Assembly: GCF_036324505.1 (NCBI RefSeq)
Contig: NC_086364.1
Coordinates: 20,596,648 to 20,660,647, forward strand
DNA length: 64,000 nucleotides
Source of the DNA: Eleginops maclovinus
Taxonomy: Eukaryota > Chordata > Actinopteri > Perciformes > Eleginopidae
Reading direction: 5' to 3'
The position numbers and the translations under genes were made by a program. Shown here piece by piece: positions 1-12,098 of this stretch (position 1 is its first letter; each line of letters starts with the position of its first letter). Below the pieces are notes generated by a model. The model worked only from the letters and a program-made list of their open reading frames with translations. It was not told the origin of the DNA and did not search any database.

Positions 1-144
1 CCGCCTTTAGGTTAGCGGTGGAGACGTGAAGTCATGTGAGCGTGCTGTCATTCCTTTATAGCCCAACGTTAGCTTTTTCATTGCCTGTGATGTTTCCTTT
101 TGAATTGATCGTTGACTTTATTCCTGTGTGTTTGTGTCATTCAG

Positions 145-2615
145 GTATCAGCCCTGAAGAGATAGTGAAAATATCCACAAAATATGCTGAGAAGCAGGAG
201 CAAATCTCAAGACAACAGAATGGAAATAAGGTCAGAAACCATTTCTGCCGTTTTAAAGGTTTATCTGTATTTAGATGTTGTTGATATGGACGGATGAAAA
301 GTTGAATGTCACACATTAAATCACTTTATAATTTGCTTTTAAACAGTTGTTGTCTGGAGGCGTTGGGGGTAAACCTAAAGGAGGGAGGACTCTTAACATG
401 AATATGAAGTTTGTCTGCGCTCGCTGCTGGGGGGACCGCCGCATCGGGGAACCAGACAAAGCCCTGAAGTACTGCAAAGCAAAAGCCAGGCATCCGTGAG
501 TAACGATAATGTATTTGCACAGCCTTGAACATTTTATAGAAACGTTCTTTTTTAATGAACTGTTCGATTAACAGCGATCGGGCTTCTTTGTCTTCTTGAT
601 AATGGCTCATTTGTATATTTACACCAATTATTTCCTTTCTTGTAGTACAAAAGACTATCTTTGTTGTGTGTCTTCGTCTTCAGGTGGACAAGAGAGAGAA
701 GCGTCCTGCTGGTGAAGTCTTTGGAGAGAAGTAAATGGGTCGAGGTCCGACCGCTGCCACATGCCAAGAACTTCCCCATGTATTATGATGTAGGTCTGCT
801 TCCTCTGCCATTATGCTTTTTAATACAGCAAGTAGTTTAGCAAGGGTCTCTCCCAATCGTCCCAGCATTGCTTTTCTTTTATCCGGTGCTTTTAAAGACG
901 TGTGTGATCTGTGTTTAACAGCAATAACCTTTCCTCCTGGCAGATATGTACCCAGATTTTGGAGAAAAAGAAATGTAACTTCACCGGGAAATGCACCTTT
1001 GCTCACAGCCCGGAGGAGAAGGACATGTGGATGTACATGAAGAACAACGACCGTGAGTTTGATTATAAAGCTTTACACTCGTAGCATTGTTGGATTAACC
1101 CTGAGCACGTTTTAGAAAAAGATCAAAATTGACACAGACACAATGTCTCTTTTTATTACATGAATTCCTTATCACAATTTATTAGTTCTGTTATTATCAT
1201 CATTTGTTTGGACTGGACCCCGTTTGTATTTAGTCTGGTTTTTATTTTGGTTTGTGGAAAGATATCTTTTGGCTCAGATATCTTCCGTTAGCTGTCTGGT
1301 CCTGCTTCAGTTGTGGTTTGTTTTATTTCTTTATAGAACATAGTAAAACCCAACAACTTTAGTACAGACTTTAACTTGAAACAAATCAAAATGATAAGAC
1401 AACATAATTGACATAAATGACATAACTTATTGGAAGTGTTGTCTCCACAATGACAGCTTGGATGTGTTAGCAGCTAATGAAGCCTTCAAGCAGAGGGCTA
1501 CACATCCAGATTTGAAATGTTGCTTTGTTTGACTGCCTCTCACTGAATATCCTCAGAGTGATGACAGATGTGTGTGTTTCTGTAGTGCACGACATGCAGC
1601 AGATGTACGACATGTGGCTGTCATTAACCGCCAACAACCACCAAGCAAACGGAGCGGCGCTCACTCAGCCCTCACCTGAGGAGAAATACATCGTCATGCC
1701 CACTGACTACGCTGAGCCAATGGTGGGTTCACATTTCATTTCCTACAAACAAAAAACTTCCACCTGTTGAGTGTTTCACATGAGCTGACAGTGGTTCCTC
1801 CTCTTTGTGTTTCAGACTGGCTTGTACTGCCGCCTGTGTGGCCGGCACAGTAACGGCGAGCGGCAGTGGCAGCAGCACATCTCGTCTGAGAAGCACAAAG
1901 ACCGAGTGTTCAGCTGCGAGGGAGAAGAGGAGGCTCTGACCTGGAGCTACCGCTTCCCTGGACCCTGCTTTGACCTCTGCCCCAAGTAAGACCATTGACC
2001 CTGGATCAGTCTTTGAATTGGGACCATTGGTAGAAGAAGTACTCAGATCTTTTACTTAATGAAGCCATATTGTGCTCATTTTCAGGTTCATATTCATACA
2101 GTATATCTATTGTGCCCCCTTCTGTGATCTTTGTTTTTCTCATACTGCCTGTGCTGTAGCACCTCTTTTCACCCTCGTTGGGTTTGAGAGCTAGCCAATA
2201 GAAGAACTAGTGTTATATAATGATGTCACTATGTTATGGAAGTAATAGTAGTAGAAGTATATTACGCACTACAGGAAAGGGAAAACCCCATAAAGCATAA
2301 TAGGGCCCCTTTCAAAGAAGATTGAATATTGAGGTTTGTATCCAAATGAGTAAATAATAATGTTTGCTTCCACAATAAGCAGCTTTAGAAGTGTATATTT
2401 ACAGCTTGTGTTGAGTAATGTTCATGTTTGACAGGTTGGATGGTGGCTGCCTTGAAGGCGTGAGCTGCGATTACGCCCACAGCATGAAGGAGCTGCAGGA
2501 GTGGACCGAGAGGCGGGACTTCCTGCGGCAGAAGCTAGCCAAAGCCAGAGAAGACATGCTAATCATGCCCGACGAGATTGACTTTGGGAAGTTTAACTTT
2601 CTACTTAAGGACTGA
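145..2615 (+). CDS. zc3h7b: Zinc finger CCCH-type protein 7B (RoXaN), 3' part
   Basis: Seven exons join in phase: 145-230, 347-495, 684-789, 944-1052, 1586-1722, 1816-1985 and 2435-2615 (TGA 2613-2615). They encode the last ~312 residues; the 5' part is left of the window. Visible in order are a Cys-rich segment beginning KFVCARCW, a CCCH finger spaced C-X8-C-X5-C-X3-H (exon 944-1052), a C2H2 finger spaced C-X2-C-X12-H-X5-H (exon 1816-1985), and a final CCCH finger C-X6-C-X5-C-X3-H that spans the last exon junction. The C-terminus reads DFGKFNFLLKD. Family knowledge: ZC3H7A/B are RNA-binding proteins linked to microRNA precursors and translation factors. Adjacent tef and tob2 favour the B paralogue over ZC3H7A. 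All splice sites are GT-AG. The upstream ATG at 36 lies in the intron and is not a start. Confidence 0.9.
2063..2310 (+). repeat. Interspersed repeat family R1, copy A
   Basis: Lies in the last zc3h7b intron. It shares with other copies 'ctcatactgcctgtgctg', 'gctagccaatagaag', 'gatgtcactat' and 'cactacaggaaaggg'. Orientation is the same as copies E (45290) and F (52490) and opposite to B, C, D and G. No coding potential. Probably a non-autonomous DNA element, class undetermined. Confidence 0.65.
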
Positions 2616-3094
2616 GTAGATTTATTTGACGTTATGAGCCTTAACTGCCAAACTAACATTTCTTTTTATTCAACATGACCAAATCAAACTAGCAGTGTTA
2701 AAAATGTTACTGCCAAAAGATAATTTCAAACATGCCATAAAGCCCTTACTTTAAAAATGGTAGATATTTTATGTTTTAGATGTTTGTACTTCCTGTTTTA
2801 AGAGCCACTTTTGTTCGTGTCTGTCCAGCCAAAGATGTTTTAAGTGATGTGAAGTAAGGCTCATGTTGGCGCCACTGTTAAAAAAACAAACACACACCAG
2901 AATATTCAAAGAGGATCATATTGTCCCAGACACAAGCCTTTTTTCGTTGCTCAGACTAATATGTAATTCACACAAACATGTGTTGAGTTGTTTAGCTATT
3001 TTACCTTATGTTGTCCCTGTTTCAAAAGGGAGTTTTATTATTATTGTCAGTGCGTTCAGAACACAGTTCACTGAGTTCATTGTTTCTCAGTCTC

Positions 3095-3100
3095 AATAAA
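3095..3100 (+). terminator. zc3h7b: Polyadenylation signal of zc3h7b
   Basis: An AATAAA hexamer about 480 bp after the stop codon ends a gene-free 3' UTR (2616-3110). It is the first canonical signal downstream. A cleavage site about 15-25 bp later is inferred. Confidence 0.6.
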
Positions 3101-3110
3101 AACCATGTAA

Positions 3111-4430
3111 CAAAACCAACACGTGTTTTTGACTTGTGAATCATGTGCGTGTTATTGTTGTTGTTGTTGTTCAGAGTAACATCGGCACAGTCTGGTGTTG
3201 CATCATTGATGACTCTACTGTGAGACTGACAAGATTTGCACATAGATCAACTAAAAAAGATTTTAAGTCAATGGAAAATAAACTACATGTTGCACTGTTT
3301 CTGTTGTCAGATCTGTGAACTATTTACTTGTAAAGTATTGAATATGTTCAGTGTGGTTTTGCTACCGGTGGTAGAAATGAACAGAGACAAGTACTAGTAC
3401 TAGTCCCCGGGCGCTGCACAATAGCTGCCCACTGCTCCTAGTACTAGGATGGGTTAAATGCAGAGGACCAATTTCACTGTGTGTGCTCTGCTGTGTGCAT
3501 GTATGTGACTAATAAAGAGGGTTTCATCCTCCGATTCTATCTATCTAGTAAACACAACCAGGGTCCCTCAAGTATTTTTACTGTATGTTAATCCAAGCTG
3601 TATATAGAGTATAGGTATAGGAGCAATAGTGTACCCTTTACTCCAAATCCATTTACTTTAAAGTTTTAGTTACAAGTAACTTAGCTACAGATTCTGATTA
3701 AATACACCTTTATTAATCTCTGCAGGAATATTCAAGAGGCAGGGGTTAGCAACGGCAATAAGAGACACAGGAAACAAAGTATGGGCAGGAGAGAGAGGAC
3801 ACAGGAATAATAACATGTATAAATATAATAATGTAAACAACAGTATACCTTTTAAAAACAAAGTAAAATGATAAGACTGTATAAAACAACATGTATAGAA
3901 GAAAACAATGATTAAAATGTAAGATAAATATATATAAGTGAGTGCTAATCCACAGTAGCAAAGTATATGGACATGTGTTGCAGGTTGACTTATTTATTTG
4001 GTATTTAACAGGGACAGTAACTACAGTCTTTTTTGTATCTGTAGTGTCTGGACAGATGTACACAATTTATGTTTAAATTTAAAAAAAAACATGCAACATA
4101 GATGTTCACTATACTGGGAATGCTAATAAATACAAACACACATTTTTGGGCGGGTATGGGCCTAAACTGTGCAGCATAATAAGGGTTGTTTTTATTGGAT
4201 AAGCTACCCAGCAGTTAAAGGTGAATACTTCTTCACTGCTGAAAATAACTACAACCTCCTGCTTTACATCCATTCTCTTTTATTATTGCTTTACTCGGAT
4301 TAGGTCGCTAGATGGCGCTGTATCTAGCATTCACCTGGCCTCGAGCCCATCAGATTTCCAATAACATCCTTCCGTGCCTGCATGGAAACAAATGTGCTCA
4401 GCTGAGCGGTGTTGTTGTTGTCTGGGTTCA
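3111..4430. other. Intergenic stretch zc3h7b-tef
   Basis: No exon of a recognisable protein is visible. A retroposon-like repeat lies at 3360-3545. A T/A-rich part at 3690-4090 begins with a short 'ctttattaatc' tail motif typical of degraded fish repeats. The rest is unremarkable. Confidence 0.5.
3360..3545 (+). repeat. SINE-like interspersed repeat tail
   Basis: The block contains 'gggcgctgcacaatagctg', then a stretch around 'ctcctagtactaggatggg' and an end near 'taataaagagggtttcatcc'. I recognise this as a very common short interspersed repeat tail in percomorph genomes. No target-site duplication was resolved. Classification as a SINE is from memory of the family and not proven here. Confidence 0.5.
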
Positions 4431-4439
4431 CGTTAGAGA

Positions 4440-4660
4440 CCGCCTCCTGCTCTCTCATTGGCTCCGTGGTGTGACTGACAGAGCCGGGCACCACTGTCGT
4501 CCAATCAGCCTGGTCCCGAGGGGGCGTGGTACCCCTGGCTTTTGGCTTCGACACATGCATGAATCCGCGTGACGTGACTTGATAGAAAGTTGGTTATAAG
4601 TGACTGAAAGCTGTTGCTGACTGGTTTGAGGGATTCTCACTCTGTTGGACTCTTTATTTT
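4440..4660 (+). promoter_or_regulatory. tef: Putative upstream (beta) promoter of tef
   Basis: Just upstream of the ATG at 4700 are an inverted CCAAT box (ATTGG 4457-4461), a forward CCAAT (4501-4505), a CRE-like TGACGTGA (4570-4577) and a TATA-like 'ggttataag' (4592-4600). This composition fits a vertebrate core promoter for the short upstream first exon. The transcription start is not determined. Confidence 0.45.
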
Positions 4661-4699
4661 AGATTTCAGATATACTTTCACACGTTGCTGTTGCTAATC

Positions 4700-4805
4700 A
4701 TGTCAACAACTAGCCACAACTGCTTCGGAGACAGGAACGAGGTGCCTGATCTGCTCAAATCCTTGGCTGAATATCCCTTCTGCTTTCCTGACTTTCTGGA
4801 CACCG
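4700..4805 (+). CDS. tef: tef alternative first coding exon (beta-type N-terminus)
   Basis: ATG 4700 opens 35 codons plus one base (phase 1), then a consensus donor gtaaga at 4806. The peptide contains the segment VPDLLKSLAEYPFCFPDFL, which resembles the N-terminus of the short mammalian TEF isoform (PEVLKSLLEHSLPWPEK). The exon ends in the same phase as the downstream first exon at 8106-8247, so either can splice to the shared exon at 9233. It has its own promoter-like sequence just upstream. Zebrafish tef is known to have alpha and beta isoforms differing in the N-terminus, and I infer this is the equivalent exon. Confidence 0.75.
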
Positions 4806-7800
4806 GTAAGACTCTTTTCTAATATGTATTCAAGCAAAATAACAGACTTTAAACTTGTCAATGCGTTGCACTTGGTTTCATAGAGTTTATGTGTGCAAAT
4901 TGAAGGTGCTATTCTTCTTAACCGTTGGCTGTCATTATATACTATAGCCAAGCTAATACTATTCCACTGCATTCATGTCACTTAAGATATTCATTTCCAA
5001 AGAATAAACTATCCAGTTGCATATAAAGTGTAGTACCCATATAACTGCATTGCATTACACACATCTGTGTAGTAAAATATAAATAAATGGTCCTTGGCAT
5101 CCTTTAAATAAACTTAGCTCGAGCCTTTCACACATCACCTATTTATAATCTAATGTCTATTCTGCTGCCTAATGGGTACTTTCACTTTTGATACTGATGC
5201 ATATCTTGAAGCGATGTTTGTGAAGATGATGAAGAAGTCTCTGGAGACACCAGCTTGTATATACTAAGGTTTATTACAACAGCATAGTATCATACCCCAA
5301 CACGGGCAACACGAGGTTCCTAGAGCCAATTGTGGAAGTCCCCCCGAACTGTCTTTGTGCATGCCATTTATAGGAGAAAATGAGTGTGCTCAACCAAAGT
5401 GTGTGTGCTAACATGAGGTAGTCAATAACAATGTGTGCCCCACTAAGGTGACCTAGGTCAGTTCATAGGGGACCCCTAACATATTCCAGATGTTGTGTTT
5501 CACTCTCCTATCACCCAACATTCGTCTGACATCAGAGAGTATCTACCTTTGCATATCACCAGATTTAATACACCACAATACCTACAGTAGTTTCTCTTTT
5601 GAATGTACTACAAAGGTACAATTCAGAATGCAGGAGTAGTATTTTTACATTCAAACAAACTTGCATTGCTATTTTTTTTTAAGTACAGTACTATTCCCAT
5701 ATATGTATTGAACATCTTACATTTGGGGTTTTGATCTACTGCTGAACTGCATCATATCTAATAGACCGTCCTCCTGCAGAGTCAGGAACTTGTATTAATT
5801 ACTAAGGTACGATGCTGGCGTTATGTTGAAGTTAACCCTGTTGCAAGTTTAGGTCAAAAAGTGTCAGCCAAAAAACTGCAACTGATGCAACAACCCTGAA
5901 ACAGTCCTCACTCAGTTTCTCACATCATAGTTTGTTTTGCACCTGTCTTGTTTACATTCTTGTGTTTTTGTTTGTTTGTTTGTTGGCATTTTTATTTGAT
6001 ATGACAACAGAAGGAATACACATGTAAGTAAACATTGGTATTGTGATTGTGATTAGGTGACAGAGAATAGGGGTGGCATTAAACAAAGGCCTCCAGCTGT
6101 TGTTAAGGATACATCACATGTTATGGTGACATGGACCACCAGGCCTCAGGGACGCCCCTTTCCTTTATACTTTGAGCCCCCCCCTCTCACCTGTACTGCA
6201 TATTACATTACTCCCTTCATACATACATTGTCTATGTATAAACAGTGACTCTTGTAACACTGAACTACTTTACTATATGTCCTATCATGCTACTATTCTC
6301 CAAATGGATTCTACCATATAATTATAAAAATGGTATAGAAGAAGATTAGGGTTACATAAAGAAAGGGTTAGAATAATGAGAAAACAGTGGGACACTTTTA
6401 AAAGTCGACATTTAGAAAACATGTCATAAATTTGATAAAAATGTCAGATCTTTTAGGGAAAAAAGTGATAATTTTGCAGAAATAGTCGGAAACTCTAAAG
6501 AGTCAAATTTGGAGAAAAAAACCCTGAAGTTTGAAAAGAAAATCGAAAGGAAAAACAATTGGGAGACAAAAAGTGGGATTTTTTAAAGTTTAAATTTAGA
6601 AAAAAAGTCTGATTTTTTTGGAAAAAGAACCGGACATTTTGAAAAGCCATGGTCGTCCATGCCAAGGTGTTTTCTCTAGATAGATAAGAGGGGAGTGTTG
6701 ACAATACACAGTCAGGTCCTCAGGCCCCCCTCTGTGTGTTGCTGCTGCAGGATTCCTCTCAGCAGACAGAGGACACTTTGTTTGCCGGGGTGGTGACTCT
6801 GACTAATCTGTAAAAAAAACCAAAACTGAAGAACGTCATGTTCCGAAACCCAAACATCCTGCTCTGAGAGACGCTCAAGAAAAATAGGATGTCATCTTTG
6901 TTGTTGCACTAGGAGCTTTTCATGTAAGATTTAATAGCATACATTTAATAACCATGTGAAATGACTCATGGCATGTATAATTGAATGCAAGAGGGTTGAT
7001 TTGGAAACATTTGCTCAAAAAGAACATTAGACACTTGGTGGTTACTGGAGGTATTCTTTGGGCTGTCTGCAGAAGAACTCTGTTACCTCTGGATGCCCTG
7101 CCTGCTACAGTTCGTGCCAACATGTGCTAAATATCGGAAGCCACACCCCCTGGTAGATTGTACTTTCAAGTGAGCACGAGGGGCGGGGGCACGTGTTCTG
7201 CCACGAGTATCTCTTTTTGGAGGACGTGCGAGTGACAAAAAGATTTCGTTGTTTTTATTAGGGTGTATCAAGGGTGATCGGGTGCATGCGTGCCATTTAA
7301 CGTGTTGTCATGATCCAAGTCTGCAAAATGGGAGATGTAGTAAGCTTCCGCTGCATGCTGCATGTCTGCAGGTTGTGTGCGCAGAGAAACGGTCTAATGT
7401 AAAGATGTTATTAGGATGGCTGCACATGTTTCATATAGATAATTCATTTCCATGTCGAGAAATGTTCTGCTGCAGTAGCAAGCTACAGTCAAAGAAGAGC
7501 CACATTTGAACCACTTATTTTCAGTCAATAACATTGAATGGTGCAAAATCAGTTTACCTCTTGCAAAACAAACATCATTAACAACAGAGTAAGGATCTAT
7601 TAAAGCAACATAAAGTAGAAGTGAAATCATTACAAATTCCATATTTATATTCTATTAAAAATACTCCAGCTTTGATTGACATTACATTGATATTCCTTTG
7701 AATTGAATTCAACTCTGTAATGCAGGCACAATTGTTAAACATGTTCACAGTGAAAGAAATGATGTTCCACAGTCTCAATGTCTTTCTGGCAGAGCAACAA

Positions 7801-7840
7801 TGCACTCACTCACTCACACTGTAATACACATTACCATGGA
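4806..7840. other. tef intron between alternative first exons
   Basis: No protein exon recognised in about 3 kb. It holds a degenerate A-rich tandem tract (6375-6650) and a possible old transposon block at 5210-5560. An E-box CACGTG lies at 7190-7195 beside a GC-rich run (gggcggggg). The rest is AT-rich unique-looking sequence. Confidence 0.4.
6375..6650. repeat. Degenerate A-rich minisatellite
   Basis: Short units of roughly 25-35 bp recur, each combining an 'agtc' or 'aagt' word with 'atttagaaaa' or 'tttggaaaa'. Examples are 'gtcgacatttagaaaac', 'gtcaaatttggagaaaaa' and 'gtctgatttttttggaaa'. This kind of 'aaagtc...' tandem array is common in fish introns. No coding capacity. Confidence 0.5.
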
Positions 7841-7851
7841 CATCACCGCCA

Positions 7852-8025
7852 ACCAATCAGCTTCTACTATTCCACGAGTGGGCGGGACTTGCTGCTCATG
7901 AATATCCAATGAGTGCGCTCGTTGGGCACAGAACAAGGGGCTTGTGTAGTGTTTGTTTTTGCATCCTAAAATCGTTTCATATTGACACACAGGCCTGAAA
8001 GCAAGACTTAGCTGGGAATAAAAGC
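7852..8025 (+). promoter_or_regulatory. tef: Putative downstream (alpha) promoter of tef
   Basis: Within 260 bp upstream of ATG 8106 lie two CCAAT boxes (about 7853-7857 and 7906-7910), a GC box gggcggg (7880-7886) and a TATA-like aataaaag (8018-8025). Together they fit a core promoter with a start about 30 bp after the TATA-like site. An E-box CACGTG is about 660 bp further upstream (7190-7195), of interest because tef is clock-regulated in fish. Confidence 0.5.
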
Positions 8026-8105
8026 GGATTTTTTGGTTGAGTTTGTAGCTCCCCGGTGGTGGAGGGATCTCTCGGTTCAGGAACATCGCCCCCTGTCAGG
8101 GAACA

Positions 8106-11100
8106 ATGTCTGGCAAAGCCGCGGTGACAGTTGCGCTGAAGCCTGGGGGTAAAGAGGCTCCAGAGGCTCCTCAGAAATCATTCCCTTTTGTTTTAAAGAA
8201 GATCATGGACATTCCCCCTCCTAACATCCTGGAGGAAGCCGAGGACGGTAAGATCAAAACGCAACAAAAAGCAAAAACGAGCGCTTCTTTTGTTTATGTC
8301 TACGGATTTGACCCTATTAACCTAACTGGACGTGCATAAATCCATGCAAAGGGCTGTTTATTTGCGTGTGGATAAAATAATCAGGCCACTATAGGACGCA
8401 CACATTGCATACTGTAGCCCTATATGTTGCACGGAGCCAGTTTCTTCCAAGGCTGCAAGACAACCAAAAAAGAACAAAAAGTTCTAACTCCTTTCTAAAG
8501 CCCTGCAAACATCGAACACACACAGTGAAGACACCTGGAGACAAAGGAAATGTTGGCTTTTTTATTAGACTCTTTGGTCTGGTGTGTAATTGGGTCAGGA
8601 GTGTGTGTGCTGGTGTTTTGTGTGAGGTGGTACATGTGTGGGAAAGGGCTGCTCATTGTTTGTTTTCCTGCTCCTTTCCTCGTCTAATGCTGGTTTCATG
8701 AAAGCCTCGTTTAGTCTAGAATTTCAGTTTCAAACTCATTGACACAATCTTTGATGAACCCAATCTTTGTTTTCACACACTGCCACCACACCCCCTTTTT
8801 CCACCACCATATGCAAAGAGCTTTTCCTCTGTGTGCACCTGTCTGATCCTCTCTAAACCAGAATCATAATACCTTTATTCATCCTACAGATTTGCAAACG
8901 TCGTTACAGCAAAAATAAAGAGCCAAAAATAGCAAAAGTATTCATTAAGAGGCATGCATAAAATATTAAAGATAAACATTTAAATTACACACATTACATT
9001 TAACAATGAGACAGTAAAAGTATATCTTTGTTTAAATAAGTGTAGCATATATCAAGTAGTGTGATAGCAGTCAGTATTACAAGTGGAAGTATATATTGCT
9101 TATTTACGGATGTATGACAGTAGTTTAAAACTAAGGGATAGCAGTAATAATATAAAATCATAGAGGAAAAAATATTCTGGTTGTCATTGTGTCGCAGATC
9201 CATTTATGTATTATCCTCTTCTTTTTTTATAGCAGAAATAGAGAAGGAGAAGCTGTGCTCCGTTGAGGATGTGGAGGGAGGCGGGGCTGGAGCAGCCAGT
9301 CCTGGAGGAGGAGCAGGAGGAGGAGGAGGAGGCGTAGTTGCAGGTGCTGGTGGAGGTGTTTCAGCCTCCTTAACCCCTGCCATTTGGGACAAGACCATTC
9401 CCTACGATGGGGAGACCTTCCACTTGGAGTACATGGACCTGGACGAGTTCCTCCTGGAGAACGGGATCCCTGCGAGCCTGGAGGAGGTGAAGCTGCAGAA
9501 GACTTTAGCCTCCGTGGGAATCAAAGCCAAATTCCTCTCCAAGGTGACTCCTACAGCTACTCCTGCTACGACGACGTCTCCTGCTGCCGCCCCTGTCCCC
9601 GCCTCGGCGTCTTCCCCCTCGGCTTCCGCCACCTCGACGGTCACCTCAGAGCCAGAGGAACCAGTGATCGTCACTACGTTACTGCCGGCGAAGATAGAAG
9701 AAGAAGAAGAGGAGGAGGAGGAGGACGAGGAGGAGGAGGAGGAGGAAGAGGAGGGGAAGAGGAAGAAACAGAGGAGGATTCTTTGTGTCAGGAGGTTAAA
9801 GTGGAAGTGAAAGAGAAAAAAGCAGGTGAGAAATAGAAGTGTTATATATTATTTTTGGATGAACACTTCCTTTCTTTTGCTTCCTTTAGCCAATTAGATC
9901 AGTCTTTCAAATAGAAATGTATCACATTATCCTTTAATCTATTAGTTTTACTCACAGCTGTGATGACTTGTTTACCTGAAACGCTTCCATTGGACTCCTT
10001 TGTTTACTTCTGGAAGATAGTGACATAACTATGGAAAATGTGCCCTTCTATTGGCTAGCGCTCCAACACATTGTACTTGATAGGCTAACTCACCAATCAG
10101 AGCAGACTGGGCTCTGGTTTCAGACAGAGGGTGAAAAGAGGTGCTGCAGGCAGTATGAGAAAAATAAAGAGCTTTTTGAACATTAGAGCATGGAGAGGTG
10201 TCCCAGTACAGACACACAATACAAATATGATCCTGAACATTTGCATAATTCTGTGGCTGAAGGTTGCCATTAGTTCTGTTCTATGTAGTTGTATGGGTGT
10301 ATTTTATGGGTGCTGTAGTGTCTCCTTTTATTTGCTCTAGTCTTGTAGATTCTGGGATAACATAAACTTACGTTGCACATGTAGACATAGACCTTTGAGC
10401 TCATGCTATAGCTGGCTTGGTTTGGCTCATGGCCAGCTCACTATCGTGTAGGAACCTGCAACTTAAAGCACACATTTACAGCGCGTTATTCAGAGAAAAA
10501 ACACATTACCTGTTAAACAATCAATGCAATGTGTCAGAGAGGAAAAATAAAATAAAGACTGTCTTCTACATATAAAGCTCACTTTGTTTGGTCTTCAGTA
10601 AGCAGCAAATGTTTGGTTTGTTCTCTTAAGTCTCTTGACAAGTCATACACATATAACAAACGATGGTGGAAGCCGTGAAGTACATTTTACTCAAGTACAA
10701 TTCTGAGGTACTTTTTACTGCACTACAGCTTTGGTTACTTTATTTTTTCACCCCCACTTAAAAACATAATAAGGTAGAAGGCCGGTTATACACTTCTCAA
10801 TGTATAAACAAAACAACAGATACAAAATTGGACCGGTAACCCTCTGATTTGCCGTAGATGTAGTGTTTTGCTTTTATGGGCGTGTCTTTGCTTGTGTCCA
10901 AGCTAATGTTGAATCTCGGTACCCCGCAGAGCGCTGCACCCCCTCCCCCGTCGACCCGGAGGCCATTGAGGTGGACATTAACTTCCAGCCGGACCCGACG
11001 GACCTGGTTCTGTCCAGCGTGCCGGGCGGGGAGCTGTTCAATCCGCGCAAACACAAGTTCTCCGAAGAGGAGCTGAAACCCCAGCCCATGATCAAGAAGG

Positions 11101-12098
11101 CCAAGAAAGTGTTTGTTCCCGACGAGCAGAAGGTAGGCTTCATTTAATCAAGGATAACATGTTTATCTAAGGACTGACGACTGTGAGACCTACAAATACA
11201 TATTCTGATTTGATTTAATTTGCTTTATGGATCCAGATTTTGGAAATAGTTTTGGTACAGCAGTCGGTAAAGGATGCATTTCACATGAGTTGAACCTGAA
11301 ATAAAAAAGAAAACGACTAAACAGTAAATATGTACATGTATATATATATATATATATATATAAAGCTCTGGAAAAAATGAAGAGACCACTCTAAAATGTT
11401 CTTAAATCTCTACATGTATGGCAGCCATTCCAGTGTTTGTTGAATTTCAACACAAAGAAAAACTGTCGATAGTTTATAGACTACAATAAAAAAAACCTGC
11501 TACCTTTTATTTTATTTTCTCGAGGACTGAAGGTCATGGAAGAGGAAGCCTTAATATCAGTATATCAATATATATCAAAGACGTACCTATAAATAATAAA
11601 ACAAGAGAAACTGATAATGCTGAAGTGGTCTCTTCATTTTTTACAGGGCTGTATATATATATCAACAAACACAAACACAGAAACACCACGGTGACATTAT
11701 TTCTTACTACAAAAAGAACGACTAAGTGTGATTGCAGTGTTCTCATGAAGATTAACACGTTTGCCAACAGAGTGGCGGATTAGAGGTCAAAGGTAGGGGG
11801 GGATGTTTTCACAACACAGATGTTCGTTTGTTTCAAATCCCTTGCTAATGTCAACTCTACCGCTCACTCTCGTGTCCCGCAGGATGACAGATACTGGTCC
11901 AGGAGAAAGAAGAACAACGTGGCGGCGAAGCGTTCCCGTGACGCGCGGCGGCTGAAGGAGAACCAGATCACGGTCCGCGCGTCCTTCCTGGAGCGGGAGA
12001 ACGCGGCGCTGCGGCAGCAAGTGGCCGAGCTGCGGAAAGACTGCGGCCGATGCAAGACCATCCTGACCCGATACGAGGCCAAGTACGGCCCGCTGTAA
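8106..12098 (+). CDS. tef: Thyrotroph embryonic factor (PAR-bZIP transcription factor)
   Basis: Exons: 8106-8247, 9233-9825, 10930-11132, 11883-12098 (TAA). Residues [18 protein letters not shown] are in exon 1. Exon 2 has Gly-rich, then the conserved [19 protein letters not shown] and [11 protein letters not shown], then an Ala/Thr/Pro-rich and poly-Glu insert. Exon 3 is the PAR domain ([18 protein letters not shown]); exon 4 is the bZIP ([20 protein letters not shown] plus leucine zipper) ending YEAKYGPL. The family binds D-box sites and drives light- and clock-dependent transcription in fish. Oddity: exon 2 opens in one frame but must leave in another to match its donor phase and exon 3. 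The spliced length is one base short of a multiple of three, so a base is missing in the poly-Glu tract near 9753-9756. With it the protein would be about 384 residues, longer than human (303) because of the inserts. Confidence 0.93.
8248..9232. other. tef intron after exon 1 alpha
   Basis: No exon visible. A degraded interspersed repeat begins near 8862 with 'cagaatcataatacctttat', resembling another block at 51480. The rest is simple AT-rich sequence. Confidence 0.35.
9985..10250 (-). repeat. Interspersed repeat family R1, copy B
   Basis: In the tef intron after exon 2. Shared words are 'ggactcctttgtttacttct', 'attggctagcgctccaacac', 'cagagcagactgggctctgg', 'cagacagagggtgaaaagag' and 'aaataaagagctttttgaac'. 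It is oriented opposite to copies A, E and F. A nearby fragment at 10665-10765 ('atggtggaagccgtgaagta') looks like the end of the hAT-like family seen at 16870. Confidence 0.65.
11364..11650. mobile_element. Non-autonomous Tc1/mariner-like MITE
   Basis: Terminal inverted repeats of about 27 bp: the left end runs 'agctctggaaaaaatgaaga' then 'gaccact'; the right end is its reverse complement with two or three changes, ending 'ttttttacagggct'. The element sits in a TA microsatellite (left 11338-11362, right from 11652), consistent with TA target preference. No intact transposase. It lies in the last tef intron. Confidence 0.65.

Noticed and set aside
5210..5560. Possible solo LTR in the tef intron
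   Set aside because: Some LTR-like wording, but no clear TG...CA ends or target duplication could be defined.
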